DNA from: JAXGXT01 sp040772665
GTDB lineage: Bacteria; Bacillota; Clostridia; Lachnospirales; Anaerotignaceae
Assembly (NCBI GenBank): GCA_040772665.1
Contig: JAXGXT010000001.1
Span: 372,001 to 436,000, forward strand
DNA length: 64,000 bases
Direction of reading: 5' to 3'
Below, one piece after another: positions 56,490 through 64,000 of the stretch (position 1 is the stretch's first letter; every line of letters begins with the position of its first letter). The notes under the pieces are model-generated. The model made no database searches. It was not told where the DNA came from and saw only the letters and a program-made list of their open reading frames with translations. The translations under genes were made by a program, and so were the position numbers.

Positions 56490-56709
56490 AAAGTTTTTCC
56501 TTTGTCAGTTTAAATCTGACTTGCAGTTTTTTCAAACTGCCTTTTTTGTTACTCCGTATTACTAATTTAGTTATGAACCGAAGTTCTAACTTAGAATTAA
56601 CTATGGGTTTAGTTTAATCAACTGTTCAGTTTTCAAAGTTCAATGCTGCATGTTTTTTTGATTTTTACACTTTGCTTTCCCCTCACTTTTGAGGTTGTCA
56701 GCGAAAATC
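56490..56709. other. Leader of the rRNA unit
   Basis: This transcribed leader upstream of 16S is T-rich, with short runs that could pair with the 16S-5S spacer for processing. No coding sequence is recognised. Confidence 0.5.
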
Positions 56710-56738
56710 ATTCTACCAAATTTGTTCTATTTTGTCAA
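56710..56738 (-). promoter_or_regulatory. rRNA promoter P3 (closest to 16S)
   Basis: On the minus strand a perfect TTGACA and TAGAAT are separated by 17 bases, with TGG directly before the -10. Confidence 0.8.
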
Positions 56739-56820
56739 CCGTTTTTTTGAAAGTTTTTAAATTTTCTTTCATTTTTTTGCCGAAGCTTTGTTTGCCGCTT
56801 CTTTGGTGACACGGTTTGTT

Positions 56821-56849
56821 ATTCTATACTGTTGCAAACCGTTTGTCAA
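56821..56849 (-). promoter_or_regulatory. rRNA promoter P2 (middle)
   Basis: On the minus strand a perfect TTGACA and TAGAAT are separated by 17 bases, followed by CGTGTCACC as after P1. Confidence 0.8.
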
Positions 56850-56916
56850 GAACTTTTTTATCTTTTCGTTTCACCCCCATTTGGTGCTTGTTACTTCTTG
56901 GGTGACACGAATATTC

Positions 56917-56944
56917 ATTATATAGATTTATGAAAAAATGTCAA
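56917..56944 (-). promoter_or_regulatory. rRNA promoter P1 (farthest)
   Basis: On the minus strand a perfect TTGACA and a perfect TATAAT are separated by 16 bases. The start region CGTGTCACCCAAGAAG closely repeats that of P2 (CGTGTCACCAAAGAAG). Confidence 0.8.
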
Positions 56945-57049
56945 TAGGTTTTTTAAAAGTTTTTAAAATATTTTTTTATCTCTTCTTTTTATACTGCTTT
57001 CTTATTCAGCTTTCCATAAAATCATCCTTTGTAAAAAAGCAGCTTTAAA

Positions 57050-57460
57050 TCAATATCTATTGTTATATACCCTATAAGCCACAACATATCCCAATGTCTG
57101 CAGCCCTGCAAACACAGCAACCAGTCCTCCTTCATTGGCATAACCCATCCATATTAATAATATCATAACCACTATTTCCACATATATAGAAATAACAAAA
57201 ACCATACTCCTTGCTTTATTTGCAATAAAAACAACTCGTTCCTCGCTGTTTGCTATTTCATATTGAGTTAACTTTTGGGGATTTTTTAAAAGTCTGTAAT
57301 ATTGAATAGTCCTTATGGCACCGGCAACAATAAAACCTACCCCCATGCTTCTTGCATAATCAATTCCCACACTTACATCCTTTGTTACAACAGAATAAGT
57401 AACCATTAATATGCCAAAAACTGAAACTGCAACCATATAAGCTATTTTTTTCTTAATCAT
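57050..57460 (-). CDS. Small membrane protein of XRE-regulated pair
   Basis: This 136-residue protein has four hydrophobic helices (about 5-25, 37-52, 85-105 and 110-130) with a charged loop between helices 2 and 3 (LLKNPQKLTQYEIANSEER). I recall similar uncharacterised proteins paired with small XRE regulators in Firmicutes, but cannot name a function. Its ATG overlaps the XRE stop by four bases, so it is cotranslated with the regulator. Confidence 0.75.
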   Translation of the reverse strand: MIKKKIAYMVAVSVFGILMVTYSVVTKDVSVGIDYARSMGVGFIVAGAIRTIQYYRLLKNPQKLTQYEIANSEERVVFIANKARSMVFVISIYVEIVVMILLIWMGYANEGGLVAVFAGLQTLGYVVAYRVYNNRY

Positions 57461-57675
57461 ATTTCTTCCTCCTCAAAAATAAAAACTTCTTCAATTCTTC
57501 TTCCAAAACACTTGGCGATTTTATAAGCAAGTATTATTGACGGGTTATATTTCCCGTTTTCGAGGGAAATTATGGTCTGTCTTGAAACAAGTAATTTCTC
57601 TGCCAGCTCCTGTTGAGTCATGCTGAAATCTTTTCTCAATTGATTTATTCTATTTTTTATAATGATCACCGCCAT
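57457..57675 (-). CDS. Small XRE-family transcriptional regulator
   Basis: This 72-residue protein is a single helix-turn-helix domain of the Cro/XRE type (NRINQLRKDFSMTQQELAEK, then LLVSRQTIISLENGKYNPS) with the short acidic tail EEVFIFEEEEI common in the YozG/YgzD-like group. It likely represses its own promoter through the palindromes at 57683-57698 and 57727-57742. The start is an ATG at 57675 without a clear ribosome binding site and only about 20 bases from the predicted transcript start; a GTG two codons later is possible. Confidence 0.85.
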   Translation of the reverse strand: MAVIIIKNRINQLRKDFSMTQQELAEKLLVSRQTIISLENGKYNPSIILAYKIAKCFGRRIEEVFIFEEEEI

Positions 57676-57682
57676 TCAAAAG

Positions 57683-57698
57683 GTAAAGCTTACTTTAC
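57683..57698. promoter_or_regulatory. Operator palindrome O2 of the XRE gene
   Basis: GTAAAGCTTACTTTAC is a near-perfect inverted repeat covering the predicted transcript start. Half sites match O1 at 57727. Confidence 0.65.
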
Positions 57699-57702
57699 AT
57701 AT

Positions 57703-57731
57703 ATAATATTCTTTATTCTTCCCAATGTCAA
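57703..57731 (-). promoter_or_regulatory. Promoter of the XRE pair
   Basis: On the minus strand TTGACA and TATTAT are separated by 17 bases. The promoter lies between two operator palindromes, with O1 overlapping the -35. Confidence 0.75.
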
Positions 57732-57742
57732 GCTTGCTTTAC
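57727..57742. promoter_or_regulatory. Operator palindrome O1 of the XRE gene
   Basis: GTCAAGCTTGCTTTAC overlaps the -35 box and shares the AAGCTT core and CTTTACAT half site with O2, 44 bases away (four helical turns). Confidence 0.65.
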
Positions 57743-57751
57743 ATTTGATTT

Positions 57752-57796
57752 AAAAAATTAAGGATAGTTCAAGGCTAACCTTAAACTATCCTTAAT
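57752..57796 (-). terminator. Terminator of the pot operon
   Basis: A stem of 18 pairs (ATTAAGGATAGTTTAAGG with CCTTGAACTATCCTTAAT, one G-T) and a four-base loop is followed by TTTTT on the minus strand. It begins six bases after the potD stop. Confidence 0.92.
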
Positions 57797-57801
57797 AAAT
57801 T

Positions 57802-58884
57802 TTATTTGCTTGCTTTTACCTTAATCCAAAGTTCAGCTAACTTTTGCTTTAAAACCTCATTGTCTCTAAAAATTTCATCTTTTTCATATCCCGCTCTTGG
57901 AAGATAAGCCTCGTTTTCAAAATATAAACCGCCTTCTCCTGTCATTTCGTCAAGAACCTCTTGGTTTGTTGAACAATATCCAACTGTTTCCGAATTATCC
58001 ATAGATGCATCATAAGTAAGCACATAATTTATAAACTCATGGGCAAGATCAGGGTTTTCGGCATTTTTAGGAATAACCATTGCATCACTCCAAATATTTG
58101 TGCCCTCTTTGGGCATTGAAAATGCCATTTCTTCATTTTCATCAAGAATCACTGCTGCATCACCGCTGTAAACAACAGCAATGTCTTTTGTTCCGTTCAT
58201 CATTGCGTCAATAACCTCATCCGTTACATACGCAGGTGCCATTGTTTTGTTAAGCTCCACAAGCCACTCATAAGCATTTTGAATTTCTGTTTCATCTTCA
58301 GTGTTTACAGAATATCCAAGAGCTTTAAAAGCAGTCATAAAAGAATCCCTTTCGGAATCATAAATATAAACTCTTCCCTTATAGTCAGTATTTTTAAGAA
58401 TTTCAAAACCCTGTTCTTCAACAAGACTTTTAGGAACATTGTTTTCATTGTAAACAATTCCCACACTTCCCCAGAAATAAGGAACGGAATATTTGTTGTC
58501 AATGTCATATTCAAGACCCTTAGCAGCCTCTGCAAGATTTTTCATGTTAGGTATCTTTTCTTTATCAATTTCCATAAGTGAATTTTCTTTTATAAGCCTT
58601 TCAATCATATAATCAGAGGGAACTAAAACGTCATAGGAATCTCCCGCCTGAAGTTTTGTATACATCATTTCATTAGAATCAAAAAGCTCCACAATAACCT
58701 TGCAGCCAAACTGCTTTTCAAAATCTGAAATCAGGTTTTCACCCATATACTCTCCCCAGTTGTAAAGCTTAAGTGTCTGACCCTTGTATTCTCCCTTTTC
58801 CCCCGATGAAGCCTCGGAACCTCCGCAGCCGCTTGCCATCAAAACCATTGTTAAAACTAAAATCGCTGATAATAATTTTTTCAT
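57802..58884 (-). CDS. potD: Spermidine/putrescine-binding lipoprotein
   Basis: This 360-residue extracellular binding protein has a lipoprotein signal ending in MASGCGG (Cys20) and the PotD/PotF pattern: LKLYNWGEYMGENLISDFEK near the start, YDVLVPSDYMIERL, VPYFWGSVGIVYN and YSGDAAVI. It delivers polyamines to PotBC. It is last in potABCD and its ATG overlaps the potC stop by four bases. Which polyamine it binds is open. Confidence 0.94.
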   Translation of the reverse strand: MKKLLSAILVLTMVLMASGCGGSEASSGEKGEYKGQTLKLYNWGEYMGENLISDFEKQFGCKVIVELFDSNEMMYTKLQAGDSYDVLVPSDYMIERLIKENSLMEIDKEKIPNMKNLAEAAKGLEYDIDNKYSVPYFWGSVGIVYNENNVPKSLVEEQGFEILKNTDYKGRVYIYDSERDSFMTAFKALGYSVNTEDETEIQNAYEWLVELNKTMAPAYVTDEVIDAMMNGTKDIAVVYSGDAAVILDENEEMAFSMPKEGTNIWSDAMVIPKNAENPDLAHEFINYVLTYDASMDNSETVGYCSTNQEVLDEMTGEGGLYFENEAYLPRAGYEKDEIFRDNEVLKQKLAELWIKVKASK

Positions 58885-59669
58885 TTTGCATTCTTCCTTT
58901 CTTTTATCATTGGAATTACATTTATAAGCACAAGAACAAAAGTGATAATTAATATTATTATTGTAGAAAGAGCATTTATAGAAGGGTTAATCCTCTTGCT
59001 CATAGTGTAAACAAGAATTGAAATATTGCTTATTCCGTTTCCCGTCACAAAATAGGAAATTATAAAATCATCAAAGCTCATTGTAAACGCAATAAGCGCC
59101 CCGGAAACAATACCAGGCATAATTTGGGGCACAATAACCTTTGTCATTGCCTGCCAAGGCGTTGCCCCTAAATCCATACAGGCGTCAGCAAGGTTTGGGT
59201 CAAGACTTCTAAGCTTTGGTGTAACACTAAGCATAACATATGGTATGCAAAACATAACATGGGCTAAAAGCATTGTTAAAAACCCTTTTTTTATTCCCCA
59301 TGCACTAAAAAACATAAGCAACCCTATTGCAGTAACTATTTCAGGGTTCATAATGGGCAAATCGTTTATTCTTTCAATTCCTGCTTTTAAAATTTTATTG
59401 CTCCTTGATAAACCTATAGCAGTAATTGTGCCCACAATTGTGGAAATTATTGTTGCTAAAACAGCAATCAAAACAGTATAAAAAATTGCATCCGTCATGT
59501 CCGAGGAGGAAAACATTCTTTCATACCATCTTAGTGAAAAACCGCTCCAGTGAGTAAGTGACCTGTTGGAATTAAATGAAAACACAACAGTATAAACTAT
59601 GGGGGCATAGAAAAATATCATCATTAAAACAATAAATATTTTGGAGAAAATCTTTCTTTCTTTTTTCAC
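58881..59669 (-). CDS. potC: Polyamine ABC transporter permease PotC
   Basis: This 262-residue membrane protein has six helices and the ABC permease EAA loop DACMDLGATPWQAMTKVIVP with the following MPGIVSGAL. The opening FYAPIVYTVVFSFNSNRSLTHWSGFS is typical of PotC. It forms the channel with PotB. It overlaps potB and potD by four bases each. Confidence 0.94.
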   Translation of the reverse strand: MKKERKIFSKIFIVLMMIFFYAPIVYTVVFSFNSNRSLTHWSGFSLRWYERMFSSSDMTDAIFYTVLIAVLATIISTIVGTITAIGLSRSNKILKAGIERINDLPIMNPEIVTAIGLLMFFSAWGIKKGFLTMLLAHVMFCIPYVMLSVTPKLRSLDPNLADACMDLGATPWQAMTKVIVPQIMPGIVSGALIAFTMSFDDFIISYFVTGNGISNISILVYTMSKRINPSINALSTIIILIITFVLVLINVIPMIKERKNAK

Positions 59670-60508
59670 TTGTCCGCCCCTCCCTCAGCTCCATTATTTT
59701 TATCAACCTTTTTGGTTATATACATTGAAAACATTATAATAAGAGCCATTATTAATGAAATCGCCGAGCCAAAGTTCCAGTTCCCCACAGTTAAAAACTG
59801 GCTTTCAATTACATTTCCAATGAGCACATACTGTCCGCCTCCTAAAAGCTTTGGTATAAAAAAGCTGGAAACAGCAGGCAAAAACACAAGCGTTACACCG
59901 CTTATAACCCCGGGCAGTGATAAAGGCAGAATTATTTTTAAAAACCTTTGCAAACTGTTGGCACCAAGGTCATTGGCAGCATCAAGAAGGCTTTTATCCA
60001 TTTTTGTTAAAGATGTGTAAATCTGCAAAATCATAAAAGGTATAAAATTATACACCATTCCAAGAACAACGGCAAAAGAGGTGTGCAAAAGCTTAACAGG
60101 CTTAATGCCGAAAAACCCTAAAATCATGTTTATAACACCGTCATCTTGTAAAATTCCCATCCATGCATAAGTTCTTACAAGCATGTTTATCCACATGGGT
60201 ATTGTTATAAGAAGAACAAGCATAACCTTCACCCTTGGAGTTGAGCCGGCAATAATGTATGCTGTTGGATAGCCTATTAAAACACATAAAACAGTTGTTA
60301 CAGCGGCAATCCAAAGACTTCTTTTCAAAACATCAAGAAAAATAGGGTCACTGAAAAAATATTTAAAATTATCCATTGTAAACTTAAATGTTGTTACATT
60401 GTTTCCCTTTGTTGTTATGGCATACATAACTATAAGAAGCATGGGAAGAACAATCATTACGGCAATCCAAAGCAGATACGGATATGCCATGGTGCGAAAT
60501 TGTTTCAT
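59666..60508 (-). CDS. potB: Polyamine ABC transporter permease PotB
   Basis: This 280-residue membrane protein has six helices and the EAA loop DAANDLGANSLQRFLKIILP. The N-terminus (PYLLWIAVMIVLPMLLIVMY) and TIPMWINMLVRTYAWMGIL fit PotB. It lies three bases after potA and overlaps potC by four bases. Confidence 0.94.
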   Translation of the reverse strand: MKQFRTMAYPYLLWIAVMIVLPMLLIVMYAITTKGNNVTTFKFTMDNFKYFFSDPIFLDVLKRSLWIAAVTTVLCVLIGYPTAYIIAGSTPRVKVMLVLLITIPMWINMLVRTYAWMGILQDDGVINMILGFFGIKPVKLLHTSFAVVLGMVYNFIPFMILQIYTSLTKMDKSLLDAANDLGANSLQRFLKIILPLSLPGVISGVTLVFLPAVSSFFIPKLLGGGQYVLIGNVIESQFLTVGNWNFGSAISLIMALIIMFSMYITKKVDKNNGAEGGADK

Positions 60509-60511
60509 TTT

Positions 60512-62086
60512 TTATCTTCCTCCTTGCTTTTTCATAATGTGTATGTCTTCAGGCTCAAACATAAGCCCGACTACCTGCCCTTCTTCAAACTTATCTGTGG
60601 TGTCAACTTTATACTGATATCCTTCGGTGTTAAAGGTAACAAAATAATCTCCCTCTGTTATATTTTCCGGGTCAAAATCATAAACCACATCTGTTATTTC
60701 AACGGAAGAATCATCATCAAGGCTCCAGGCGGAGGCATTTGCCCATGTTTTTAAATCTGTGTCAAGGGCAATACTTTCTTTTATATCGTCAATCTTTTTA
60801 AAGAAATTAACTGCAAAAATCTCTTCTTGATGCTCGTTGCTGACAATTCTGTTTTCATCACGAACAATCATGTTTGCAGTGGCAATGGTTCCTGACGCTG
60901 TTGAAAAGGTAACAGGATAAATGCCGTTTTTTGCTTCAATTCTGTATTCCACTTTGTTTATGGAAATAAGCACATCCTCGTCAGGGTCCCATGCTTGGGC
61001 ATCGGCACGTGCAATAATCTCCGCATCAGTAAGCTCTTCAACGTCATTTACGTCAAGATAAAAATCATTGGCACTCATCTTTTCATTTGCCTCGGTGTTG
61101 AAAACAGGCCTGTCTTTAGAAACAGTCATTATAACGGTAATGCTTGTTCCTGCCCTTGTTTCAACAATTGTTTCATAATGAACTCCCTTAAAAAGCACAG
61201 ATTTAACAACACCTTTAAGCTTTCCCCTCTCCTTTGGAACAATGTCTAAATCCTCAGGACGGATAACAACATCCACCTTTTCATTATCGGAAAACCCTCT
61301 GTCAACACATTCAAACCTTTTGTCCTCAAATATTACCTCGTTGTCCTTAATCATAATTCCTTCAATGATGTTGCTTTCTCCTATAAAGTTTGCCACAAAC
61401 TCGTTAATAGGCTCATTGTAAATGTCAGTGGGGGAACCAATCTGCTGAATTTCTCCCTCTTTCATAACAACAATCTTATCACTCATTGTCAAGGCTTCTT
61501 CCTGGTCATGGGTAACATAAATAAAGGTAATGCCCACCTCTTTTTGTATTTTTTTAAGCTCCTGCTGCATTTCCTTTCTAAGCTTTAAATCAAGAGCACC
61601 TAAAGGCTCATCAAGCAAAAGCACCATAGGCTCGTTAACCAAGGCTCTGGCAATGGCAACCCTTTGCTGCTGGCCGCCGCTCATTTCCGCAACACCTCTT
61701 TTGCCATACTCCTCAAGATTAACAAGCTTTAACATTCTGTTAACCTTCTGCTCAATAATGTCTTTAGGTTCTTTTTTAATTTTAAGCCCAAAGGCAATGT
61801 TATCATAAACATTCATGTGGGGAAAAAGTGCATACTTTTGAAAAACCGTGTTTAATTCCCTTTTATAAGGAGGAAGAAAAGTAATGTCCTCATTATCAAA
61901 AATAACCTTTCCTTCACCGGGCGTTAAAAACCCGCCTAAAATTCTAAGAAGAGTTGTTTTGCCGCAGCCTGAAGGCCCAAGAAGTGTAACAAATTCATTT
62001 TCATATATATCAAGACTGATGCCCTTTAGAACAAGCTGCCCGTCAAAATCTTTAACAATATTTTTAAACTGTATTAGCTTACGCAT
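60512..62086 (-). CDS. potA: Polyamine ABC transporter ATPase PotA with inserted beta-repeat region
   Basis: This is a 524-residue protein, about 170 longer than ordinary PotA. Residues 1-235 are a normal ABC ATPase: Walker A GPSGCGKTT (38-46), signature MSGGQQQR (135-142), Walker B VLLLDEP, switch His193. The TOBE domain begins normally (VIRPEDLDIVPKERGKLKG, GVHYETIVET) but is interrupted at about residue 311 and resumes at 488 (GYQYKVDTTDKFEEG, FEPEDIHIMKK). The insert holds two related modules resembling the bacterial Ig-like repeats of surface proteins (ANDFYLDVNDVEELTDAEI, ADAQAWDPDED; YPVTFSTASGT). The ATG at 62084-62086 has AGGAGG; a longer frame upstream is unsupported. Confidence 0.92.
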   Translation of the reverse strand: MRKLIQFKNIVKDFDGQLVLKGISLDIYENEFVTLLGPSGCGKTTLLRILGGFLTPGEGKVIFDNEDITFLPPYKRELNTVFQKYALFPHMNVYDNIAFGLKIKKEPKDIIEQKVNRMLKLVNLEEYGKRGVAEMSGGQQQRVAIARALVNEPMVLLLDEPLGALDLKLRKEMQQELKKIQKEVGITFIYVTHDQEEALTMSDKIVVMKEGEIQQIGSPTDIYNEPINEFVANFIGESNIIEGIMIKDNEVIFEDKRFECVDRGFSDNEKVDVVIRPEDLDIVPKERGKLKGVVKSVLFKGVHYETIVETRAGTSITVIMTVSKDRPVFNTEANEKMSANDFYLDVNDVEELTDAEIIARADAQAWDPDEDVLISINKVEYRIEAKNGIYPVTFSTASGTIATANMIVRDENRIVSNEHQEEIFAVNFFKKIDDIKESIALDTDLKTWANASAWSLDDDSSVEITDVVYDFDPENITEGDYFVTFNTEGYQYKVDTTDKFEEGQVVGLMFEPEDIHIMKKQGGR

Positions 62087-62259
62087 TTTTAGCCTCCTAA
62101 AATTACAAACATCCATAAAACTCCTGTCTTTCTGTGTCCATATGGTTCTGTATTTCATATATAATTAATAAACGACTTGGTTTTTATTATAATTCAATTA
62201 CCCTTTAATTTATATCACATTTTAACTTTCTTATGAAAAGTCCTTATATTTCTCAAACC

Positions 62260-62287
62260 ATTATATATTAGTGTTAAAAAAAATCAA
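62260..62287 (-). promoter_or_regulatory. Candidate promoter of the pot operon
   Basis: On the minus strand TTGATT and TATAAT are separated by 16 bases, giving a leader of about 165 bases. The rest of the 367-base divergent gap is AT-rich with nothing else clear. Confidence 0.45.
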
Positions 62288-62394
62288 TTGCCTGCAAACA
62301 TTTTCTTTATTTTTGTTTAACCTTTATACTCTTTTATACAAAAAGATATAGGTTTCTGTCTGTGTTAAAAAATCTTCGGCTTTGATTAGGGTAA

Positions 62395-62423
62395 TTGTTT
62401 GTGCATAGTCTTTATGTTAATAT
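62395..62423 (+). promoter_or_regulatory. Candidate promoter of the HAD gene
   Basis: TTGTTT and TAATAT are separated by 17 bases, 30 bases before the start codon. The match is moderate. Confidence 0.35.
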
Positions 62424-62453
62424 TAAGTATATATAAAACAGAAAGGATAAAAA

Positions 62454-63290
62454 ATGAGAGAACATAACATAAAACTTATAGCAAGTGACCTTGACGGTAC
62501 ACTTCTTAATAAAGATAAGCACCTGACAGACAGAACAGCCCGTGCCTTAAAAGCTCTTTCTAAAAAGGGTATTATTTTTGTGCCCGCAACAGGCAGACCG
62601 TTGTTTTCTGTTCCCGACTATATAAAAAACTTTGATGCTGTTAAATATATAATAACAAGCAACGGTGCAGCAACAAATAAAATGCCCACAGGGGAAGAAA
62701 TTCTTTCCCGCACACTTTCCTGCGATGATATTAAAAACGTCTGCGAAATCATACATAACAAAAAAATAATGATAGAAGTTTTTTCAAAAGGAAAAGCATA
62801 CACAGATAAAAAGTTTCTTGATAACCTAAGCCTTTACGGTGTAACAGGAATGCATGCAGACTATACTTTATCAACAAGGTATCCTGTGGAAAACCTTATG
62901 TCCGCCCTTACAAAAACCACATTGCCTGTGGAAAACATTAACCTTATTTTCACGGATTTGTCATTAAGACAAGAAATAAATCTTCAAATTCAGCAAAAAA
63001 ACTTTGCTCAAATAACAAGCTCCTCACCTAAAAACCTTGAAATAACAAGCCGCTTTGCATCAAAAGGCTCGGCCCTTAAACATATCTGCACACTTCTTGG
63101 TATTTCCATGTCTGAAACCATGTGCTTTGGCGACGGGGAAAATGATACGGATATGCTGAAAGAATGCGGCTATAGCTTTGCCATGAATAACAGCAGTGAT
63201 TATGTAAAATCCTTTGCAAAATATACTGCTCAAAGCTGTGACGAGGAGGGGGTTGCAAAGGTAATTGAAAACTTTATTCTTTCTTCTTGA
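62454..63290 (+). CDS. Cof-type HAD-superfamily phosphatase
   Basis: This 278-residue cytosolic hydrolase of the Cof/YidA group has motif I SDLDGTLLNKD (Asp12 nucleophile, Asp14), motif II ATGRP, a Lys in SKGSALK-type context (ASKGSALKHIC) and motif IV CFGDGENDTDML. Members dephosphorylate sugar phosphates, FMN or other small metabolites; the substrate is not predictable. AGAAAGGAT precedes the ATG. It stands alone between the pot operon and the ABC-F gene. Confidence 0.92.
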   Translation: MREHNIKLIASDLDGTLLNKDKHLTDRTARALKALSKKGIIFVPATGRPLFSVPDYIKNFDAVKYIITSNGAATNKMPTGEEILSRTLSCDDIKNVCEIIHNKKIMIEVFSKGKAYTDKKFLDNLSLYGVTGMHADYTLSTRYPVENLMSALTKTTLPVENINLIFTDLSLRQEINLQIQQKNFAQITSSSPKNLEITSRFASKGSALKHICTLLGISMSETMCFGDGENDTDMLKECGYSFAMNNSSDYVKSFAKYTAQSCDEEGVAKVIENFILSS

Positions 63291-63420
63291 AAAGATAAGA
63301 CTTTCATTATAAAATGTAAAGGTTGTTTAAGCGGCATAGGCAGTTTTATACACAAAAAGCAAGCTTAATAAACTTATCCAAAACCGCTAATTTTCTATAT
63401 ATTTTAGGAGCTTAAAAAAA

Positions 63421-64000
63421 TGAGTATTTTAAATGTTCAAAACTTAACCCACGGCTTCGGAGACAGAGCCATATTCAACAACGTATCTTTTCGCCTTTTA
63501 AAGGGCGAGCATGTAGGGTTTGTGGGTGCCAACGGCGAGGGTAAATCCACTTTCATGAATATAATCACAGGTACCCTTATGCCTGATGAAGGCAAAATCG
63601 AATGGAGCAAAAATGTAAAGGTTGGCTATCTTGACCAGCACACAGCCTTAGAAAAAGGCATGACAATTCGTGATGTACTTAAAAGTGCCTTTGCCTCCCT
63701 TTTTCAGCTTGAAGAGCGTATGAACCTGATATGCGACACAATGGGCGAAGCAAATGCCGACGAAATGGAATTAATGATGGAAGAGCTTGGCGAAATTCAA
63801 GACACCCTTGCCTCTCACGATTTTTATATAATAGACTCAAAAGTAGACGAAGTTGGACGTGCCTTAGGCCTTGAAGACATAGGCTTTGAAAAGGATGTAA
63901 CAGACCTTAGCGGAGGGCAAAGAACAAAGGTGCTTTTAGCTAAGCTTCTCCTTGAAAAACCTGATATACTTCTTCTTGACGAGCCTACCAACTACCTTGA
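63421..64000 (+). CDS. ABC-F family ATPase, N-terminal part
   Basis: This gene starts at an ATG after AGGAG and runs past the window edge; 193 residues are visible. The first ABC domain is complete up to Walker B: Walker A VGANGEGKSTFMN, signature LSGGQRTKVLLAKLL and Walker B DILLLDEPTNYLD. There are no membrane segments. ABC-F proteins act on the ribosome (translation factors or antibiotic protection), not in transport. The 130-base gap before it is AT-rich without a convincing promoter. Subfamily cannot be assigned from this part. Confidence 0.9.

Overview
The window reads as a chromosome segment of an anaerobic, endospore-forming, low-GC Firmicute of class Clostridia, perhaps a Lachnospirales-type organism. 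The grounds are the csp/sleC spore-germination genes at the left edge, the oxygen-independent (CbiK/CbiD/CbiG) cobalamin route, an AT-rich sequence with strong AGGAGG-type ribosome binding sites and several TTG starts, and the Firmicute housekeeping set (rnj, ireB, plsY, rnhB with an N-terminal extension). I see no transposase, phage gene, integrase or CRISPR array.

Layout. 1-3922 (+): a cut-off Csp subtilase, a complete Csp subtilase and SleC, the machinery that opens the spore cortex. 4366-5102 (-): an HD-domain protein preceded by an unlisted 47-residue ORF that overlaps its start codon. 5220-5860: two copies of a repeat made almost entirely of small hairpins. 5912-6406 (+): a PAP2 phosphatase. 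6421-12693 (-): housekeeping run rnhB-yraN-pgeF-DUF512-der-plsY-gpsA. 12807-17737 (-): ribonuclease J, ireB-ruvX-DUF1292, and a hypothetical gene followed by mtaB. 18000-21507 (-): a TAXI-type TRAP transporter with a DUF1850 protein. 21881-38129 (-): an 18-gene, mostly overlapping cobalamin operon running from the cobalt chelatase to the nucleotide-loop genes, with a CbiJ-CbiE-CbiT fusion and a second, degenerate CobU-like gene.

38360-44688: a TRAP transporter (dctP-dctQ-dctM) followed by a LarA-like nickel-pincer enzyme gene, divergent from two tandem GntR/FCD regulators. The intergenic region carries a repeated 13-bp palindrome placed on both promoters, so this is probably a self-contained uptake-and-isomerisation module for a hydroxy acid or sugar acid. 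44906-49537 (-): an M20 amidohydrolase and two membrane proteins behind a near-perfect sigma-54 promoter, with a PAS-AAA-Fis activator gene just upstream. This looks like a sigma-54-controlled uptake and breakdown module for a carbamoyl or ureido compound.

49812-56954 (-): one long stable-RNA unit in the order 16S-5S-tRNA-Ile-tRNA-Ala-23S-5S-tRNA-Pro-His-Lys-Leu-Gly-Gln-Gln, driven by three tandem promoters and closed by one terminator. The extra 5S gene inside the 16S-23S spacer is unusual. 57050-57675 (-): an XRE regulator and a membrane protein with twin operator palindromes. 57802-62086 (-): potABCD polyamine transport, whose PotA ATPase carries an insertion of about 175 residues resembling two surface-type beta repeats. 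62454-63290 (+): a Cof-type HAD phosphatase. 63421-64000 (+): an ABC-F ATPase cut by the window edge.

All functional calls come from reading motifs by eye. No database search was run.
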